From: Sulfurimonas sp. HSL3-1 | GTDB taxonomy: Bacteria > Campylobacterota > Campylobacteria > Campylobacterales > Sulfurimonadaceae | Length of the DNA stretch: 64,000 bases | Assembly (NCBI RefSeq): GCF_039645995.1 | Contig: NZ_CP147920.1 | Span: 1,798,001 to 1,862,000 of the forward strand | Direction: 5' to 3' | Shown here: positions 1 through 9,527 of the stretch, one piece after another | Layout of the letters: every line of letters starts with the position of its first letter | Numbering within the stretch: position 1 is the stretch's first letter | Position numbers and translations under genes: made by a program | Notes under the pieces: model-generated | What the model saw: the letters and a program-made list of their open reading frames with translations, nothing else | The model's database searches: none | What the model was told of the DNA's origin: nothing

Positions 1-207
1 CAGCGCAAAGCCGCGGCCCGGATGCTCGCGATCCAGCTGGACAATGTTTTCCGCGAAGTACGTGGGGCGACGTATGAGGAGGATATCACGGGAGAGCAGG
101 CGATCGACTCGATGCTCAAAGTTCTGACGACACCCGAGGCAACCGTTTCGGACCTGGCGGAAAAGTGTGATGTCAGTTACAACTTCTACGGCGAGGAAGA
201 CGAATGA
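1..207 (+). CDS. 3' end of an unidentified gene (partial)
   Basis: The frame is open from base 1, so the start lies outside the window, and it ends at TGA 205-207. The visible 68 residues are charged and probably helical, ending in an acidic tail NFYGEEDE. I do not recognise the family. The stop overlaps the ATG of the next gene (ATGA at 204-207), which suggests translational coupling with the outer-membrane protein that follows. Function cannot be assigned from this fragment. Confidence 0.6.
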   Translation, partial: QRKAAARMLAIQLDNVFREVRGATYEEDITGEQAIDSMLKVLTTPEATVSDLAEKCDVSYNFYGEEDE

Positions 208-1358
208 AAAGAGGCAGTTCCCTGTGCGCACTCGTCGCGGGCATCATGAGCGCATTTTTTCTCGTATTGAACCCGGCCCGGGCCCATGCAGAGATCAATA
301 CGGCAACCATCGTCAACGCATCCAAATCCGGTGTCAGCCGCCTGCTGGACGAACGGCAGCCCCTCGCCGATGCCGCGCAGCACTCCATTCTGGAAACGAT
401 GCTCAAAGGCGCGGATATTAAGCTCAAAGTGTTTGAAAGCGACGACAACGCCTCCACATCGCTCGGCTTCGAGTATGAATATTCCAGGGACATCGCCCAA
501 TACGCTTTCCGTTCGGAGAAGGCAACGCACACCGGACTGGCACTGAACTTCAGCGCTTCGGGCAACGTCGCGTTTGAGCAAAGTGCCAACCCGCGCAATC
601 TGACGGACACGCGCTTTTCGTTCGGATACTACTTTTCGACCGGAGGCGTTCTACCCGGGACACCGGATTTCGCCCTCCTGAACAGGCTCGAAGACGCCGC
701 CGCCGAAGCCAACACGACCGATGAACTCCGGCAGTTGTCCGCATGGAAAGAGCTCGCCAAAGCGGTTCGGAATCAGCTCTCGGATCAGTACTACTTCGAC
801 CTCTCCGTCAAAGGGGGCCTTGAAGCGGATCAGTCCTTTAAAGCGAAGCAGTATTACTACGGGCTTTATGCCAATATGATTGCGAAGGGTTGGAATGCCG
901 AAACGTCGGTGCTGGCCCAGTTCAATATCCTCGACTACCCGGCGGCGCTGCTGCGTCTGCTCAGCGGCGTCGATGACACCTGGCAACCAAGAGGCTCTTC
1001 TTTTCCGGAGTTTTTGATCGGCATCGACCAGGTGGACCCGGATTCAGACACCCCGCGCCAGATCATCGCCGGGGATGAATCCTCTTTTACGCGGATGCGG
1101 TTCGAAGCCAGTTTTCGGACCCTCGCCGCGACCTACAATGACGCCGACGCTTTTATAGAGGCGAACTACCGCTACTACCAGGAGATCAATCCCTCCAGTG
1201 CGGTCAAAGCCGCGGGGCTGGACACCTACAGCTTTTTTACGGTGGCGCTCGTCATGCCTGAGGCCGAGGGCCTTTATGTCAGTTATTCCGACGGGAAACT
1301 TCCCCTGGACAGACAAAACGACCAGGTATACGAACTGGGCTTCAAGTACAAGTTTTAA
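204..1358 (+). CDS. putative outer-membrane beta-barrel protein
   Basis: 384 residues. The N-terminus is a clear Sec signal peptide: basic MKR, a hydrophobic stretch, and a likely cut after ARAHA at about residue 29. The mature part has many short alternating polar/aromatic segments (YYFDLSVKG, YRYYQE, YEYSRD) and ends in YELGFKYKF. A C-terminal Phe of this kind is typical of barrels inserted by the BAM machinery. No catalytic motif is visible and I cannot name a family. It is coupled by a 4-base overlap to the partial upstream gene. The outer-membrane location is inferred from signal peptide, strand pattern and C-terminus. Confidence 0.7.
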   Translation: MKRGSSLCALVAGIMSAFFLVLNPARAHAEINTATIVNASKSGVSRLLDERQPLADAAQHSILETMLKGADIKLKVFESDDNASTSLGFEYEYSRDIAQYAFRSEKATHTGLALNFSASGNVAFEQSANPRNLTDTRFSFGYYFSTGGVLPGTPDFALLNRLEDAAAEANTTDELRQLSAWKELAKAVRNQLSDQYYFDLSVKGGLEADQSFKAKQYYYGLYANMIAKGWNAETSVLAQFNILDYPAALLRLLSGVDDTWQPRGSSFPEFLIGIDQVDPDSDTPRQIIAGDESSFTRMRFEASFRTLAATYNDADAFIEANYRYYQEINPSSAVKAAGLDTYSFFTVALVMPEAEGLYVSYSDGKLPLDRQNDQVYELGFKYKF

Positions 1359-1378
1359 CGCGGGCTGCGGCGCAACGG

Positions 1379-2287
1379 CTACTCTGTTGCGGCCGCGGGT
1401 TTCGATAGAAAGAGCGACGTATAGATCCCCGCCCCGATCAACACCGCCCCGACGACGTGATAGGACTGCAGCGTTTCGCCGAGAAAGATATAGGCCAGTA
1501 CGGCGCCGAAAAGCGGCATAAGGTGGGCAAACTGTCCCGTTTTCGCCGCGCCGAGCACGTCGATTCCCCTGTTCCAGAAGATATACGAGAGGATCGAGGC
1601 GAAGAGCGAGACGTAGATGAAGTAGGTCCAGTAATTTTCAAACAGCAGCAGTTCGGTATGAAACGTGTATCCCTGCACCAGGTAGATCGGCAGCAGGTAG
1701 ACGAACCCCAGGTACATATTGGCCATGAAGAGCTCCGCGCTGCTGAAGCCCGCGGGCTTCAGTTTGAACAGGACCGAATAGAGCGCCCATACCAGCGAGC
1801 TGACGAGCATCCAGAAGTCGCCGTGGCTGAGGTTGAGCGCGGCGATGTTGCCTATTTCCCCCTTGAGGATCAAAAAGAGAACCCCCATCGTCGAGAGGGC
1901 GATGCCCATAACCTGCCGCTTCGTCACGTCATGCTTGAGCATGAGCGCCGAGAGGATCAGGATCATGATGGGCACGCTGGAGTTGATGAGCAGCGCATTG
2001 GTTGCCGTCGTCGTCTGCAGCGCCGTGTAAAGGATCGTGTTAAAGAAGGTCACGCTCAAAATGGCCAGGACAGAGGTGACGACGAAGTGCGCGCGGATCA
2101 GCCGGATGATGTTGCGGAGGCTGACATAGTACAACGCCGGCAGCAGCATGACGCAGACCAGCAGCCAGCGGAAAAAGACCAGCTCCAGCGGCTGGACATC
2201 GTCACGGACGAACCGCCCCAGTACGAAGTTGCCCGACCAGAAAAGCACGCAGAGACCGACAAGAATATAGACGCTGTACTTCTTCAT
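1379..2287 (-). CDS. DMT-superfamily transporter (EamA family)
   Basis: 302 residues from the ATG at 2287. A GTG four codons upstream (2299) is also in frame, but the G-run between them looks like the ribosome site for the ATG, so I chose the latter. The protein is almost wholly hydrophobic, with about ten membrane helices in two EamA repeats. The first begins with the family pattern LFWSGNFVLGRF, and the second has LAYIFLGE near residue 270. Family members export amino acids, drugs or other metabolites across the inner membrane; the substrate cannot be read from sequence. It stands alone, convergent with the barrel protein to its left and divergent from the DUF6544-like gene to its right. 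Confidence 0.88.
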   Translation of the reverse strand: MKKYSVYILVGLCVLFWSGNFVLGRFVRDDVQPLELVFFRWLLVCVMLLPALYYVSLRNIIRLIRAHFVVTSVLAILSVTFFNTILYTALQTTTATNALLINSSVPIMILILSALMLKHDVTKRQVMGIALSTMGVLFLILKGEIGNIAALNLSHGDFWMLVSSLVWALYSVLFKLKPAGFSSAELFMANMYLGFVYLLPIYLVQGYTFHTELLLFENYWTYFIYVSLFASILSYIFWNRGIDVLGAAKTGQFAHLMPLFGAVLAYIFLGETLQSYHVVGAVLIGAGIYTSLFLSKPAAATE

Positions 2288-2355
2288 AGTGCCCCCCACG
2301 CTTAATGACTAGCGGCATTGTACAGGATTTTGAAATTTGGTTAAGATAGCCGGTA

Positions 2356-3222
2356 ATGATTATGGGTAAACGGACACTGCCGATGACACTGCTCTACCTC
2401 TTCCTCATCGTACTCGTGCTGCTGATCATCGCGCTCTCCCTGCTCCGCTTCTGGGACCGGAACGCGGAGCGGACCGAATGGCGGCGGCTCCTCTCGAAAC
2501 AGCCTGTGCACCCCGTACGGTTCGACCCGGCGACGGTGGCGGAGCTTCCGGAAGCGGCACGACGCTACTTCGCCTACACCATCGCCCCCGGCACACCGCT
2601 GCTAAGCGTCGCCGAGATCGACATGAAAGGCCTCTTCAGCCTCAAACCGCCCGAGTACCTGCCCATGGAGGCCCGGCAGATCCTCGCCCTGCCCTACGGC
2701 TTTGTCTGGAAGATGCGACTCGTCGGCGGCCTGCCCGTCTCCGGTTCCGATACGGACAGCTGGACGCGGTTTCGGATACTGGGGCTCATCCCCGTTGCCC
2801 GGGCGGGCGGCGATGCGGACCATACCCGTTCCGCCTTCGGCCGCTACGTCATCGAAGCGGTGTTCTGGACCCCGGCGGCCCTCCTGCCCGGACCGGGCAT
2901 AAGATGGGAAGCAGTAGGCGAGAGCGGCGCCCGCGTCACCGTAACCAGGGGGGAGCTTTCACAGTCGGTGGATGTCACCCTGAGTCATGAAGGAAAGCCC
3001 ATCGAAGTCTCCATGATGCGCTGGAGCAACGCCAACCCGCAAAAGCAGTACCGGCTGCAACCCTTCGGCGGGATACTGTCGGACTTCCGCGACGTCTCGG
3101 GCTACCGCCTCCCCTTCAGGGTCGAAGGGGGCAACCTGTTCGGCACCGAGGAGTATTTCCCCTTTTACAAGGCGGAAATCACGGCCATCCGCTTCCCCCT
3201 GAACACTATGCCTAAAAACTGA
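2356..3222 (+). CDS. DUF6544/DUF6920-like membrane-anchored protein
   Basis: 288 residues with one N-terminal membrane helix (about residues 10-28) and the remainder soluble and probably outside the cytoplasm. The pattern LPEAARRYFAYTIAPGTP followed by a beta-rich domain ending in an EEYFPFYKAEI motif matches what I recall of the DUF6544 family, whose function is unknown. ATG at 2356 follows a short leader. ATG at 2362 and 2383 are also possible starts, since the helix begins only after them. It is divergent from the EamA transporter and about 90 bases upstream of the diguanylate cyclase. No partner is evident. Confidence 0.65.
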   Translation: MIMGKRTLPMTLLYLFLIVLVLLIIALSLLRFWDRNAERTEWRRLLSKQPVHPVRFDPATVAELPEAARRYFAYTIAPGTPLLSVAEIDMKGLFSLKPPEYLPMEARQILALPYGFVWKMRLVGGLPVSGSDTDSWTRFRILGLIPVARAGGDADHTRSAFGRYVIEAVFWTPAALLPGPGIRWEAVGESGARVTVTRGELSQSVDVTLSHEGKPIEVSMMRWSNANPQKQYRLQPFGGILSDFRDVSGYRLPFRVEGGNLFGTEEYFPFYKAEITAIRFPLNTMPKN

Positions 3223-3308
3223 TCGCAGCACATTTTTTTTAAAAATTATTAGGAAATATGATAAGCTTGGTGTCAGCAACGCATTTCTTGCCCGCAGGAG
3301 GGAATAAA

Positions 3309-4190
3309 ATGTACCGTATCAACCGGGAGAAGCTCCTGGCCGTCATCCGCGAAGTGGATCAGGCCATCTACAACCATAGCCAGTGGTACCAGAACATCAT
3401 CCGTTCCATCGTCTGCCGCCTCCCCTTCGACCAGCGGGACATGGCCGAAGACGCCCACCACCACTGCACTTTCGGACAGTGGTACTACCACTGTTCCGAA
3501 AAGGAGATGCAAGAAAACAAGACCTTTCAGTCCATCCGCGGCGAGCATAAACAGGTACATGCCAATGCGAAGCTGCTGCTTGAGACCTCCTCCCGGGGCG
3601 AGGCCATCTCCTATATCGATTACGACAACTTCGCCAATGCCGTCGAACGCCTGCGCCTGAACCTCCAGACGCTCAAATACGAACTCGAAGAGACCCTGTA
3701 CAACCGCGACCCCCTCACCGGTGTACGCAACCGTATCAGCATGCTCAGCGACCTGCGCAAGCAGATGGACCTGATCGATCGCCATGTGGATACGACGGTC
3801 ATCGCCATCCTGGACGTCGACCGCTTCAAGCAGGTTAACGACACCCATGGCCACCCGGTAGGCGACCTTGTCCTTGCCAACATCGCCGCCTATATCCTGC
3901 AGCATCTGCGCCCCTATGACAATGTCTACCGCTACGGCGGGGAGGAGTTCTTGATCATGATGCCCCATACGGATGTCGAGACCGCCGCCGCCGTCATCGA
4001 ACGTATCCGCGAAGGGGTTGCACAAATGCAGACGCACATGCATAACGGCGAAACTATCAGCGTCACGATCTCTGCCGGTGTGACCAAGCTCCGGGACCAC
4101 CACAACATTGAAACAGCCATCGAAGAGGCCGACAAAGCCCTCTACGAAGCCAAACTGGGCGGGCGAAACAAGAGTGTCGTTTCCGCCTGA
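3309..4190 (+). CDS. diguanylate cyclase with zinc-binding CZB domain (DgcZ-like)
   Basis: 293 residues. The ATG at 3309 is preceded by GCAGGAGGG. An in-frame ATG at 3258 would add 17 poorly coding residues and was rejected. Residues 10-90 form a chemoreceptor zinc-binding domain with candidate ligands H23, C53, H80 and H84. Their spacing equals that of the E. coli DgcZ ligands H22, C52, H79 and H83. The C-terminal GGDEF domain has the active loop GGEEF at 210-214 and an intact product-inhibition site RPYD at 201-204, five residues before it. It should make c-di-GMP from two GTP, and in DgcZ zinc binding inhibits the enzyme. No membrane segment is seen, so it is cytosolic. Confidence 0.93.
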   Translation: MYRINREKLLAVIREVDQAIYNHSQWYQNIIRSIVCRLPFDQRDMAEDAHHHCTFGQWYYHCSEKEMQENKTFQSIRGEHKQVHANAKLLLETSSRGEAISYIDYDNFANAVERLRLNLQTLKYELEETLYNRDPLTGVRNRISMLSDLRKQMDLIDRHVDTTVIAILDVDRFKQVNDTHGHPVGDLVLANIAAYILQHLRPYDNVYRYGGEEFLIMMPHTDVETAAAVIERIREGVAQMQTHMHNGETISVTISAGVTKLRDHHNIETAIEEADKALYEAKLGGRNKSVVSA

Positions 4191-4291
4191 TTGGCGCCTT
4201 TCCCGCTGCACCAAGCGCGCTGACCTCTGCAAAACTTCAATCAATATTAAAATCTAAAATAAGAAAAATTTTTATCATCATCTGTTTTTTT

Positions 4292-4297
4292 TATAGT
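4292..4297 (+). promoter_or_regulatory. possible -10 box of tpx
   Basis: TATAGT 39 bases before the tpx ATG, in an AT-rich leader containing T-runs. There is no convincing -35, which is common for promoters of this phylum. Position and composition are the only support. Confidence 0.3.
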
Positions 4298-4335
4298 AAC
4301 ATAACCGCCGTAACTAAAAACAAGGAAAAATCACA

Positions 4336-4896
4336 ATGCGTATTCTTGCCGCCCTCACCCTCTCCACTACGCTGGCATTCGCCCAAAGCGTCACCTTCCA
4401 GGGCAACCCCGTCGCCCTGGAAGGCACCATGCCAGGCGTGGGCGAAAAAGCCCCGACATTCACCGCCGTCAAGAACGACCTCTCGGTCGTCACCATCGGC
4501 GGGACACATCCGAAGACGCAGATCATCGCGTTCGTGCCTTCGATCGACACCCCGGTCTGTTCCCTCGAATCCAAGGCCTTCGACGACAAGGTCAAACAGA
4601 TGAAGGGCGTCGACCTCTACATCGTTTCCATGGACCTTCCTTTCGCCCAGAAACGTTTCTGCGGCTTTGAATCCATCGGCAACATTACACTGGCATCAGC
4701 CTACAAGCGCGCCGATCATGCGGGGGCGTCGCAGTACGGCGTCAGCATCGGCGAACCGCTCCTCAAAGACCTCTTTACCCGTGCCGTCTTCGTCGTCAAC
4801 AAAGAGGGCGTCATCACCTACAGACAGCTCGTACCCGAAATTGCCAGCGAACCCGACTATAGCGCAGTTATCAAAGCGGTCAACAAACTGAACTGA
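4336..4896 (+). CDS. tpx: thiol peroxidase with signal peptide (Tpx)
   Basis: 186 residues of the atypical 2-Cys peroxiredoxin Tpx family, which reduces hydroperoxides using thioredoxin-like donors. Peroxidatic Cys75 lies in PSIDTPVC and resolving Cys109 in RFCG. The 34-residue spacing equals that of E. coli Tpx (C61/C95). The classic FQGNP start of the Tpx fold begins only at residue 21. It is preceded by MRILAALTLSTTLAFA, which reads as a Sec signal peptide with an AFA cut site, so the enzyme is probably periplasmic. AAGGAAAAA lies upstream of the ATG. The gene is monocistronic and convergent with acs. Confidence 0.93.
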   Translation: MRILAALTLSTTLAFAQSVTFQGNPVALEGTMPGVGEKAPTFTAVKNDLSVVTIGGTHPKTQIIAFVPSIDTPVCSLESKAFDDKVKQMKGVDLYIVSMDLPFAQKRFCGFESIGNITLASAYKRADHAGASQYGVSIGEPLLKDLFTRAVFVVNKEGVITYRQLVPEIASEPDYSAVIKAVNKLN

Positions 4897-4905
4897 AGTT
4901 TTTCA

Positions 4906-4940
4906 GGCGCAGCTGCGCCGGCCGGGAGCGCTCTGCTCCC
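4906..4940. terminator. two tandem hairpins between tpx and acs
   Basis: A 14-base perfect palindrome (4906-4919, GGCGCAGCTGCGCC) is followed by a 6-bp stem GGGAGC/GCTCCC with a 5-base loop (4924-4940). They lie just after the tpx stop in a convergent gap, so either strand could use them as terminators. Neither is followed by a proper T-run. The rest of the gap to acs (to 5097) shows nothing else. Confidence 0.4.
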
Positions 4941-5097
4941 ATCCTTCTGATCTTTCCAATATGCATCATCGCAAATCATCCATCCGTGCAGAGGTACAGA
5001 CCATATAAAAAAAGCGGGTATCGGTAAAAAGTATACGGAGGGGTAAAGAGAAAAGCAGCAGCGCGCCGAAGCGCGGCTGTTCAAATGCAGTAGTGAC

Positions 5098-7071
5098 TTA
5101 GACGCGGCAGGCGTTAACGACTTCCTGGATCTTTTCGACGACACTGGGGTCTTCGAGTGTCGACGTATCCTGCGTGATCGCCTCGCCCTTGGCGATGGAG
5201 CGCAGGATGCGGCGCATGATCTTGCCTGAACGGGTCTTCGGCAGGCCCGGGACAAAGGCGATGTCGTCGCAGACAGCGATGTTGCCGATCTCCTGCTTGA
5301 TGACATTGTTGATCTCCTTGGACATCTCGACGTCTTCGGCCATGCTCTCTTCGCCCTTGAGGACGACATAGGCGAAGATCCCCTCACCTTTGAGCTCGTG
5401 CGGCTTGCCGACGACGGCGACTTCCGCAACGTTCGGGTGCTTCTTGCACGCCGCTTCGACCTCGGCCGTCCCCATACGGTGGCCGGAAACATTGATGACG
5501 TCGTCGGTACGGCCCGTAATGGTGATGTAGCCGTCGTCGTCATAGTTCGCGCCGTCACCGGTAAAGTAGACCGGCTGACCGTCTTTTTTGACGTCGCCGA
5601 AGTAGGACTTCACGAAACGCTCCGGATCGCCCCAGACGCCGCGGATCATGGACGGCCACGGCTTGGTGACACACATGTAGCCGCTCTCGCCCGCACCGAC
5701 TTTCTTGCCCGTTTCCGGGTCGAGGATCTCGCCCATGATGCCCGGCAGCGGGAAGGTGGCGCAGGCCGGTTTGATCGGGGTCGCACCCGGCAGCGGCGTG
5801 ACCATGTGGCCGCCCGTTTCCGTCTGCCAGTAGGTGTCGACGATGGCGCATTTGCCGCCGCCGATCTCCTCGTAATACCATTTCCATGCCGGCGGGTCGA
5901 TCGGCTCGCCGACGGTCCCGAGGACCTTGAGGCTGGAGAGGTCGTACTTCGCAGGCTCCTCCGCCCCTGTTTTGTGCAGAACGCGGATCGCCGTCGGCGC
6001 CGTGTAGAACTGGTTGATTTTGTACTCTTCGACCATCTTCCACGGGCGTCCGGCGTCCGGATAGGTCGGGACCCCTTCAAACATCAGCGTCGTCGCACCC
6101 ATCGCGAGCGGGCCGTAGACGATGTAGGTGTGGCCGGTGATCCAGCCGATGTCGGCCGTACACCAGTAGGTGTCGTTCTCCTTGACGTCGAAGACCCACT
6201 CCATCGTCATCTGTGCCCAGAGGATGTAGCCCGCCGTGTTGTGCTGTACCCCCTTCGGTTTGCCGGTGGAACCGGAGGTGTAGAGCAGGAACATCGGGTC
6301 TTCTGAATCCATCGGTTCGCTTTCGCAGACGGCGGACTGCTGCTCGATCATCTCGTTGTAGGAGTAGTCGCGGCCCGCTTTCCAGTCGACATCCTCGCCG
6401 TTACGCTGGACGACAAGTACCTTGTTGACGCAGTCGCACCCCTCTTCGAGGGCTTTGTCGACAACAGGCTTGAGCATGTACGGCTTGTCCTTTCTAAACG
6501 CACCGTCGGCCGTGATGACAAGTTTCGCCTCCGCGTCAATGATGCGGTCGCGCAGCGCTTCCGCGGAGAAACCGCCGAAGACGATGGAGTGGATCGCACC
6601 GATACGTGTACACGCGAGCATCGCATAGGCCGCTTCCAGGATCATCGGCATGTAGATGACGACGCGGTCGCCCTTCTTGATGCCGAACTCGTTCTTGAGG
6701 AGGTTCGCCATCTTGTTGACGTTGTAGTAGAGCTCCAGGTAGGTGACGATCTTCTTGTCGCCGCGGTCCCCTTCGAAGATGATCGCCGCCTTGTTCTTGC
6801 GGGAGTCGAGGTGGCGGTCGATACACTGGTGCGCCACGTTCAGCTTGCCGCCTTCGAACCATTTGGCAAACGGCATGTTGCTGTCGTCGAGTACCTTGCC
6901 ATAGGGCTCGAACCAGTCAATTTTCTCCTTCGCGAAGTGGTCCCAGAACCCTTCGTAATCCTCCTCGGCCCATGTTGCCAGTTCCTTGTATTCACACATG
7001 TTCTTGATGCGTGCCGTTTTGGCGAATTCGCGGTTGGGCTGGAAAACCGGTTTGACTGTTGTATCACTCAT
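5098..7071 (-). CDS. acs: acetyl-CoA synthetase
   Basis: 657 residues, full length for AMP-forming acetate-CoA ligase, which turns acetate, ATP and CoA into acetyl-CoA via acetyl-AMP. The N-terminal ACAS domain is followed by the AMP-binding core with the P-loop-like [10 protein letters not shown]. The WWQTETGG-type motif appears as YWQTETGGH. The C-terminal lid carries RSGKIMRR with Lys617, the residue acetylated by Pat-type enzymes to switch Acs off in other bacteria. Its ATG overlaps the stop of the exonuclease gene by 4 bases. It is the last gene of a run that includes the acetate symporter, so import and activation of acetate are linked. Confidence 0.97.
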   Translation of the reverse strand: MSDTTVKPVFQPNREFAKTARIKNMCEYKELATWAEEDYEGFWDHFAKEKIDWFEPYGKVLDDSNMPFAKWFEGGKLNVAHQCIDRHLDSRKNKAAIIFEGDRGDKKIVTYLELYYNVNKMANLLKNEFGIKKGDRVVIYMPMILEAAYAMLACTRIGAIHSIVFGGFSAEALRDRIIDAEAKLVITADGAFRKDKPYMLKPVVDKALEEGCDCVNKVLVVQRNGEDVDWKAGRDYSYNEMIEQQSAVCESEPMDSEDPMFLLYTSGSTGKPKGVQHNTAGYILWAQMTMEWVFDVKENDTYWCTADIGWITGHTYIVYGPLAMGATTLMFEGVPTYPDAGRPWKMVEEYKINQFYTAPTAIRVLHKTGAEEPAKYDLSSLKVLGTVGEPIDPPAWKWYYEEIGGGKCAIVDTYWQTETGGHMVTPLPGATPIKPACATFPLPGIMGEILDPETGKKVGAGESGYMCVTKPWPSMIRGVWGDPERFVKSYFGDVKKDGQPVYFTGDGANYDDDGYITITGRTDDVINVSGHRMGTAEVEAACKKHPNVAEVAVVGKPHELKGEGIFAYVVLKGEESMAEDVEMSKEINNVIKQEIGNIAVCDDIAFVPGLPKTRSGKIMRRILRSIAKGEAITQDTSTLEDPSVVEKIQEVVNACRV

Positions 7072-7697
7072 GTTCTCTCTCCTGTTTTGAGTTTAATCGT
7101 ATTGTTCAATTTGATAAAGATCATTGCCGTCATGATCGCGTCGTTGACGGCGTTGTGCCGCCCCATAGGGGGCACTCCCAGGTTGGCAAGGATTGTATCG
7201 AAGCGTAAATCAATGTTTCCTTGCGGTATACCGAAATTTTTTTTGTCAAAGTAAAGGCCCGAGACCTCTGTTTTCGGGTTGGGAAGTTCCACCCCGAGCC
7301 AGGGTTTGATGTAGCGGTTGATCATCGCCACGTCAAACTCCAGGTAATACCCTGCCAGCGGCCGCGGGCCGATGAAATGCAGGAACTTCTCAATCCCCTC
7401 CGGCGGGGAGAGCGCATACTCGAGATCACAGGGCCTTATGCCGTGTACCTCGATGCTCTCCGCCGGAATGGGACGGGACGTTTTCAGGTAGACCTCGAAG
7501 GTCTCCGAGGTGAGGATCCGGTTGCCTTTCACCTTCACCGCGCCGATGGAGACGATCTCGTCCGTTTTGGGGTCGAGCCCCGTCGTCTCCGTATCGAAAA
7601 CGACGACCTCGTCGCCGTCATAGGGTTCAAACAAAAAGGCGTACGCCTCATCCTTCAGCCGTTTGCGGTTCCGCTGCTTTCGCCACGCCTTGAACAT
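7068..7697 (-). CDS. DEDDh 3'-5' exonuclease (DnaQ/PolC-like)
   Basis: 209 residues. The ATG at 7697 shares its A with the upstream TGA (TGATG), so this start is preferred over the GTG one codon earlier. The exonuclease III motif is VVFDTETTG with D35 and E37, then FDVAMI with D122. HNAVNDA supplies H181 and D186, so all four DEDDh metal ligands and the catalytic His are present. Resemblance is to the epsilon/PolC proofreading domain, but it is free-standing. It sits between the DUF294 nucleotidyltransferase and acs with overlaps on both sides. That neighbourhood recurs beside acs in other proteobacteria as I recall it; its substrate there is unknown. Confidence 0.9.
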   Translation of the reverse strand: MFKAWRKQRNRKRLKDEAYAFLFEPYDGDEVVVFDTETTGLDPKTDEIVSIGAVKVKGNRILTSETFEVYLKTSRPIPAESIEVHGIRPCDLEYALSPPEGIEKFLHFIGPRPLAGYYLEFDVAMINRYIKPWLGVELPNPKTEVSGLYFDKKNFGIPQGNIDLRFDTILANLGVPPMGRHNAVNDAIMTAMIFIKLNNTIKLKTGERT

Positions 7698-9514
7698 CAC
7701 ATCACCATGTTCAGGTGGAAGTGGTAGGTCAGCAGCTTTTTAAGGGCGTTGACGACCTTGAAGCTGTCCTTGAGCAGGTCCCGCTCCAGTTTGTCCAGCC
7801 CGCCCGGGGCGATATCGTTGAGCATCCACCCCTCCGCGGCGTGTGCCAAACGGGCCCGTAGTCTTATCGAGAGCAGCGTGTCGTAGGCCTCCATCAGCTC
7901 CGTCGAAAAGGTCTTGTCGAAGACCCCCGCATTGTTGAGCTGTTTGATCCGTTCGAAAGTATTCGTCTCCCGGATCTTCTTCTGGAGCGCCAGGACGCGT
8001 ATGCCGTGCACGATGGGGAAGATACCGCCCTTTTTCAGGTTCAGCGTGTTCCCGTGGCTGCGCTCGACCACCAGTCCCGAAAAGAGGCTCAGCGGCGTCT
8101 CGAAGCTGAGCGCCGCCTTCGCCATATGCGCCAGCACGTCGTCGCGCCCTTCAAACCGGCCGTAGAGGTACTGCTCCGCCCGCTCCAGCAGCTCGGCGTT
8201 CCCGGCAACGCAGCGGGCATCCAGGAAGATATCGAGGTTCTGCAGCGCCGCCTCGTCCATCGAGCCGACCCAGCCGTCGATGTCGGTCTGGTAATCGGCG
8301 AGGGGACGACGCCACCACGGATTGGTCACCATCACGTTGCCCGGGCAGTCCGGGAACCCGAGCTGGCGCAGGGCGGCGTTCATCGCCGCCATCTCGTCGG
8401 CGAAATCCTTCCCGCAGCCGTCGCGGATGATCAAGCCGTTATCCTGGTCGGTCCGCAGAATCTGCTCGCCGCGTCCCTCGCTGCCCATCACGATCAGCGC
8501 GCAGTCCCCACGGTGTTCCGGCGCGACGCAAAACTCGAACACCTTGCGGTAGATCTTCGCATTGAGGGCATTGACCAGTTTGGTGATGTAGCGAACCTTG
8601 ACCCCCTTGGTGTGCAGGGAGCGGATCAGGTTGACCATCTCCTCCCCGATGCGCTGAAGCGCCTCGATGCTGTCGGCCTTCTCGACCTGCATCGCCACCA
8701 GGTAGGAGTGGCTGGCGAAGAAACTGAGCAGGTCGAGCTGCTCGAGGATCCCGACGACCTTCCCGCCGTCGGTGACGGCGACGCGCTTGATATGGTGCGC
8801 GGTGAACAGCAGCAGCGCGTTGAAAAGGAAATCCTGTTTCTCTATCGTCACCAGGGGACGGGAAGCGATGGTGCCGATGGCGCCGGAAGCCTCGACCGCC
8901 CCCATCAGGACGTTGCGGCGCAGGTCCGAATCGGTCACGATGCCGTAGCCCTCTTCCCCCTCGACGAGGATCGCCGGGCTCTTCATCGCCTCCATCTGCC
9001 GCACCGCCTCCGCAATCGGGGTCTCCGCCGCGACGATGCAGGGCGTATGCAGGTAGATATCGCCGATGCGCGCCACCATAAACGGCGTCAGGTCGTTTTG
9101 CTGCTTGAGCATTTTGAGCTGTTCGTGCTTGGTGACAAAGTCTTCGAGGTAAAAATGTTTGAAGGCGTCATGGTCCTGGATCAGGTCGAGGAAAATCTGT
9201 TTGGGGAGTTCGTAGCAGATGAGTTCTTCGTCCACGACGAAGCGTTTGTCCGTTTGGCCGTAGATGAGGGCGTCGGCATCGAAACTGTCCATCGCCCCGT
9301 AGGCGTCGGTCAGCTCCTCACCCAGCCACTCATGCACGCTGCCTTTGATGATGATGTAGAGGCACTCCGCGGGGACGTTGGGCGAGACCAGTACCGTCTC
9401 CCGGGGGTAGTAGGCAATGTCCATCTGTGCCATGACGTTGTCCAGCGCCCGCGATGACAACAGGTCAAAGGGGTGCATCGACGCCAAAAGCTGCTTCTGG
9501 TCGAATATGCTCAT
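7697..9514 (-). CDS. cNMP-binding/CBS/DUF294 putative nucleotidyltransferase
   Basis: 605 residues from ATG 9514. A TTG at 9559 would extend the protein into a repeated intergenic element and was rejected. Domains in order: a cyclic-nucleotide-binding-like fold (about 10-120), a CBS pair (about 150-270, with GIVTDSDLR and GILEQLDLL), and a GlnD-like nucleotidyltransferase core with GSEGR near residue 345 and the metal-site TDQDNG just after. A helical DUF294_C region runs to the end. By family this should be an adenylate- or other-ligand-gated enzyme that modifies a target protein, but the target is not known. Coupling to the exonuclease (1-base overlap), acs and actP implies a role in acetate metabolism control. 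Confidence 0.9.
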   Translation of the reverse strand: MSIFDQKQLLASMHPFDLLSSRALDNVMAQMDIAYYPRETVLVSPNVPAECLYIIIKGSVHEWLGEELTDAYGAMDSFDADALIYGQTDKRFVVDEELICYELPKQIFLDLIQDHDAFKHFYLEDFVTKHEQLKMLKQQNDLTPFMVARIGDIYLHTPCIVAAETPIAEAVRQMEAMKSPAILVEGEEGYGIVTDSDLRRNVLMGAVEASGAIGTIASRPLVTIEKQDFLFNALLLFTAHHIKRVAVTDGGKVVGILEQLDLLSFFASHSYLVAMQVEKADSIEALQRIGEEMVNLIRSLHTKGVKVRYITKLVNALNAKIYRKVFEFCVAPEHRGDCALIVMGSEGRGEQILRTDQDNGLIIRDGCGKDFADEMAAMNAALRQLGFPDCPGNVMVTNPWWRRPLADYQTDIDGWVGSMDEAALQNLDIFLDARCVAGNAELLERAEQYLYGRFEGRDDVLAHMAKAALSFETPLSLFSGLVVERSHGNTLNLKKGGIFPIVHGIRVLALQKKIRETNTFERIKQLNNAGVFDKTFSTELMEAYDTLLSIRLRARLAHAAEGWMLNDIAPGGLDKLERDLLKDSFKVVNALKKLLTYHFHLNMVM

Positions 9515-9527
9515 GGATTTAGCACGC

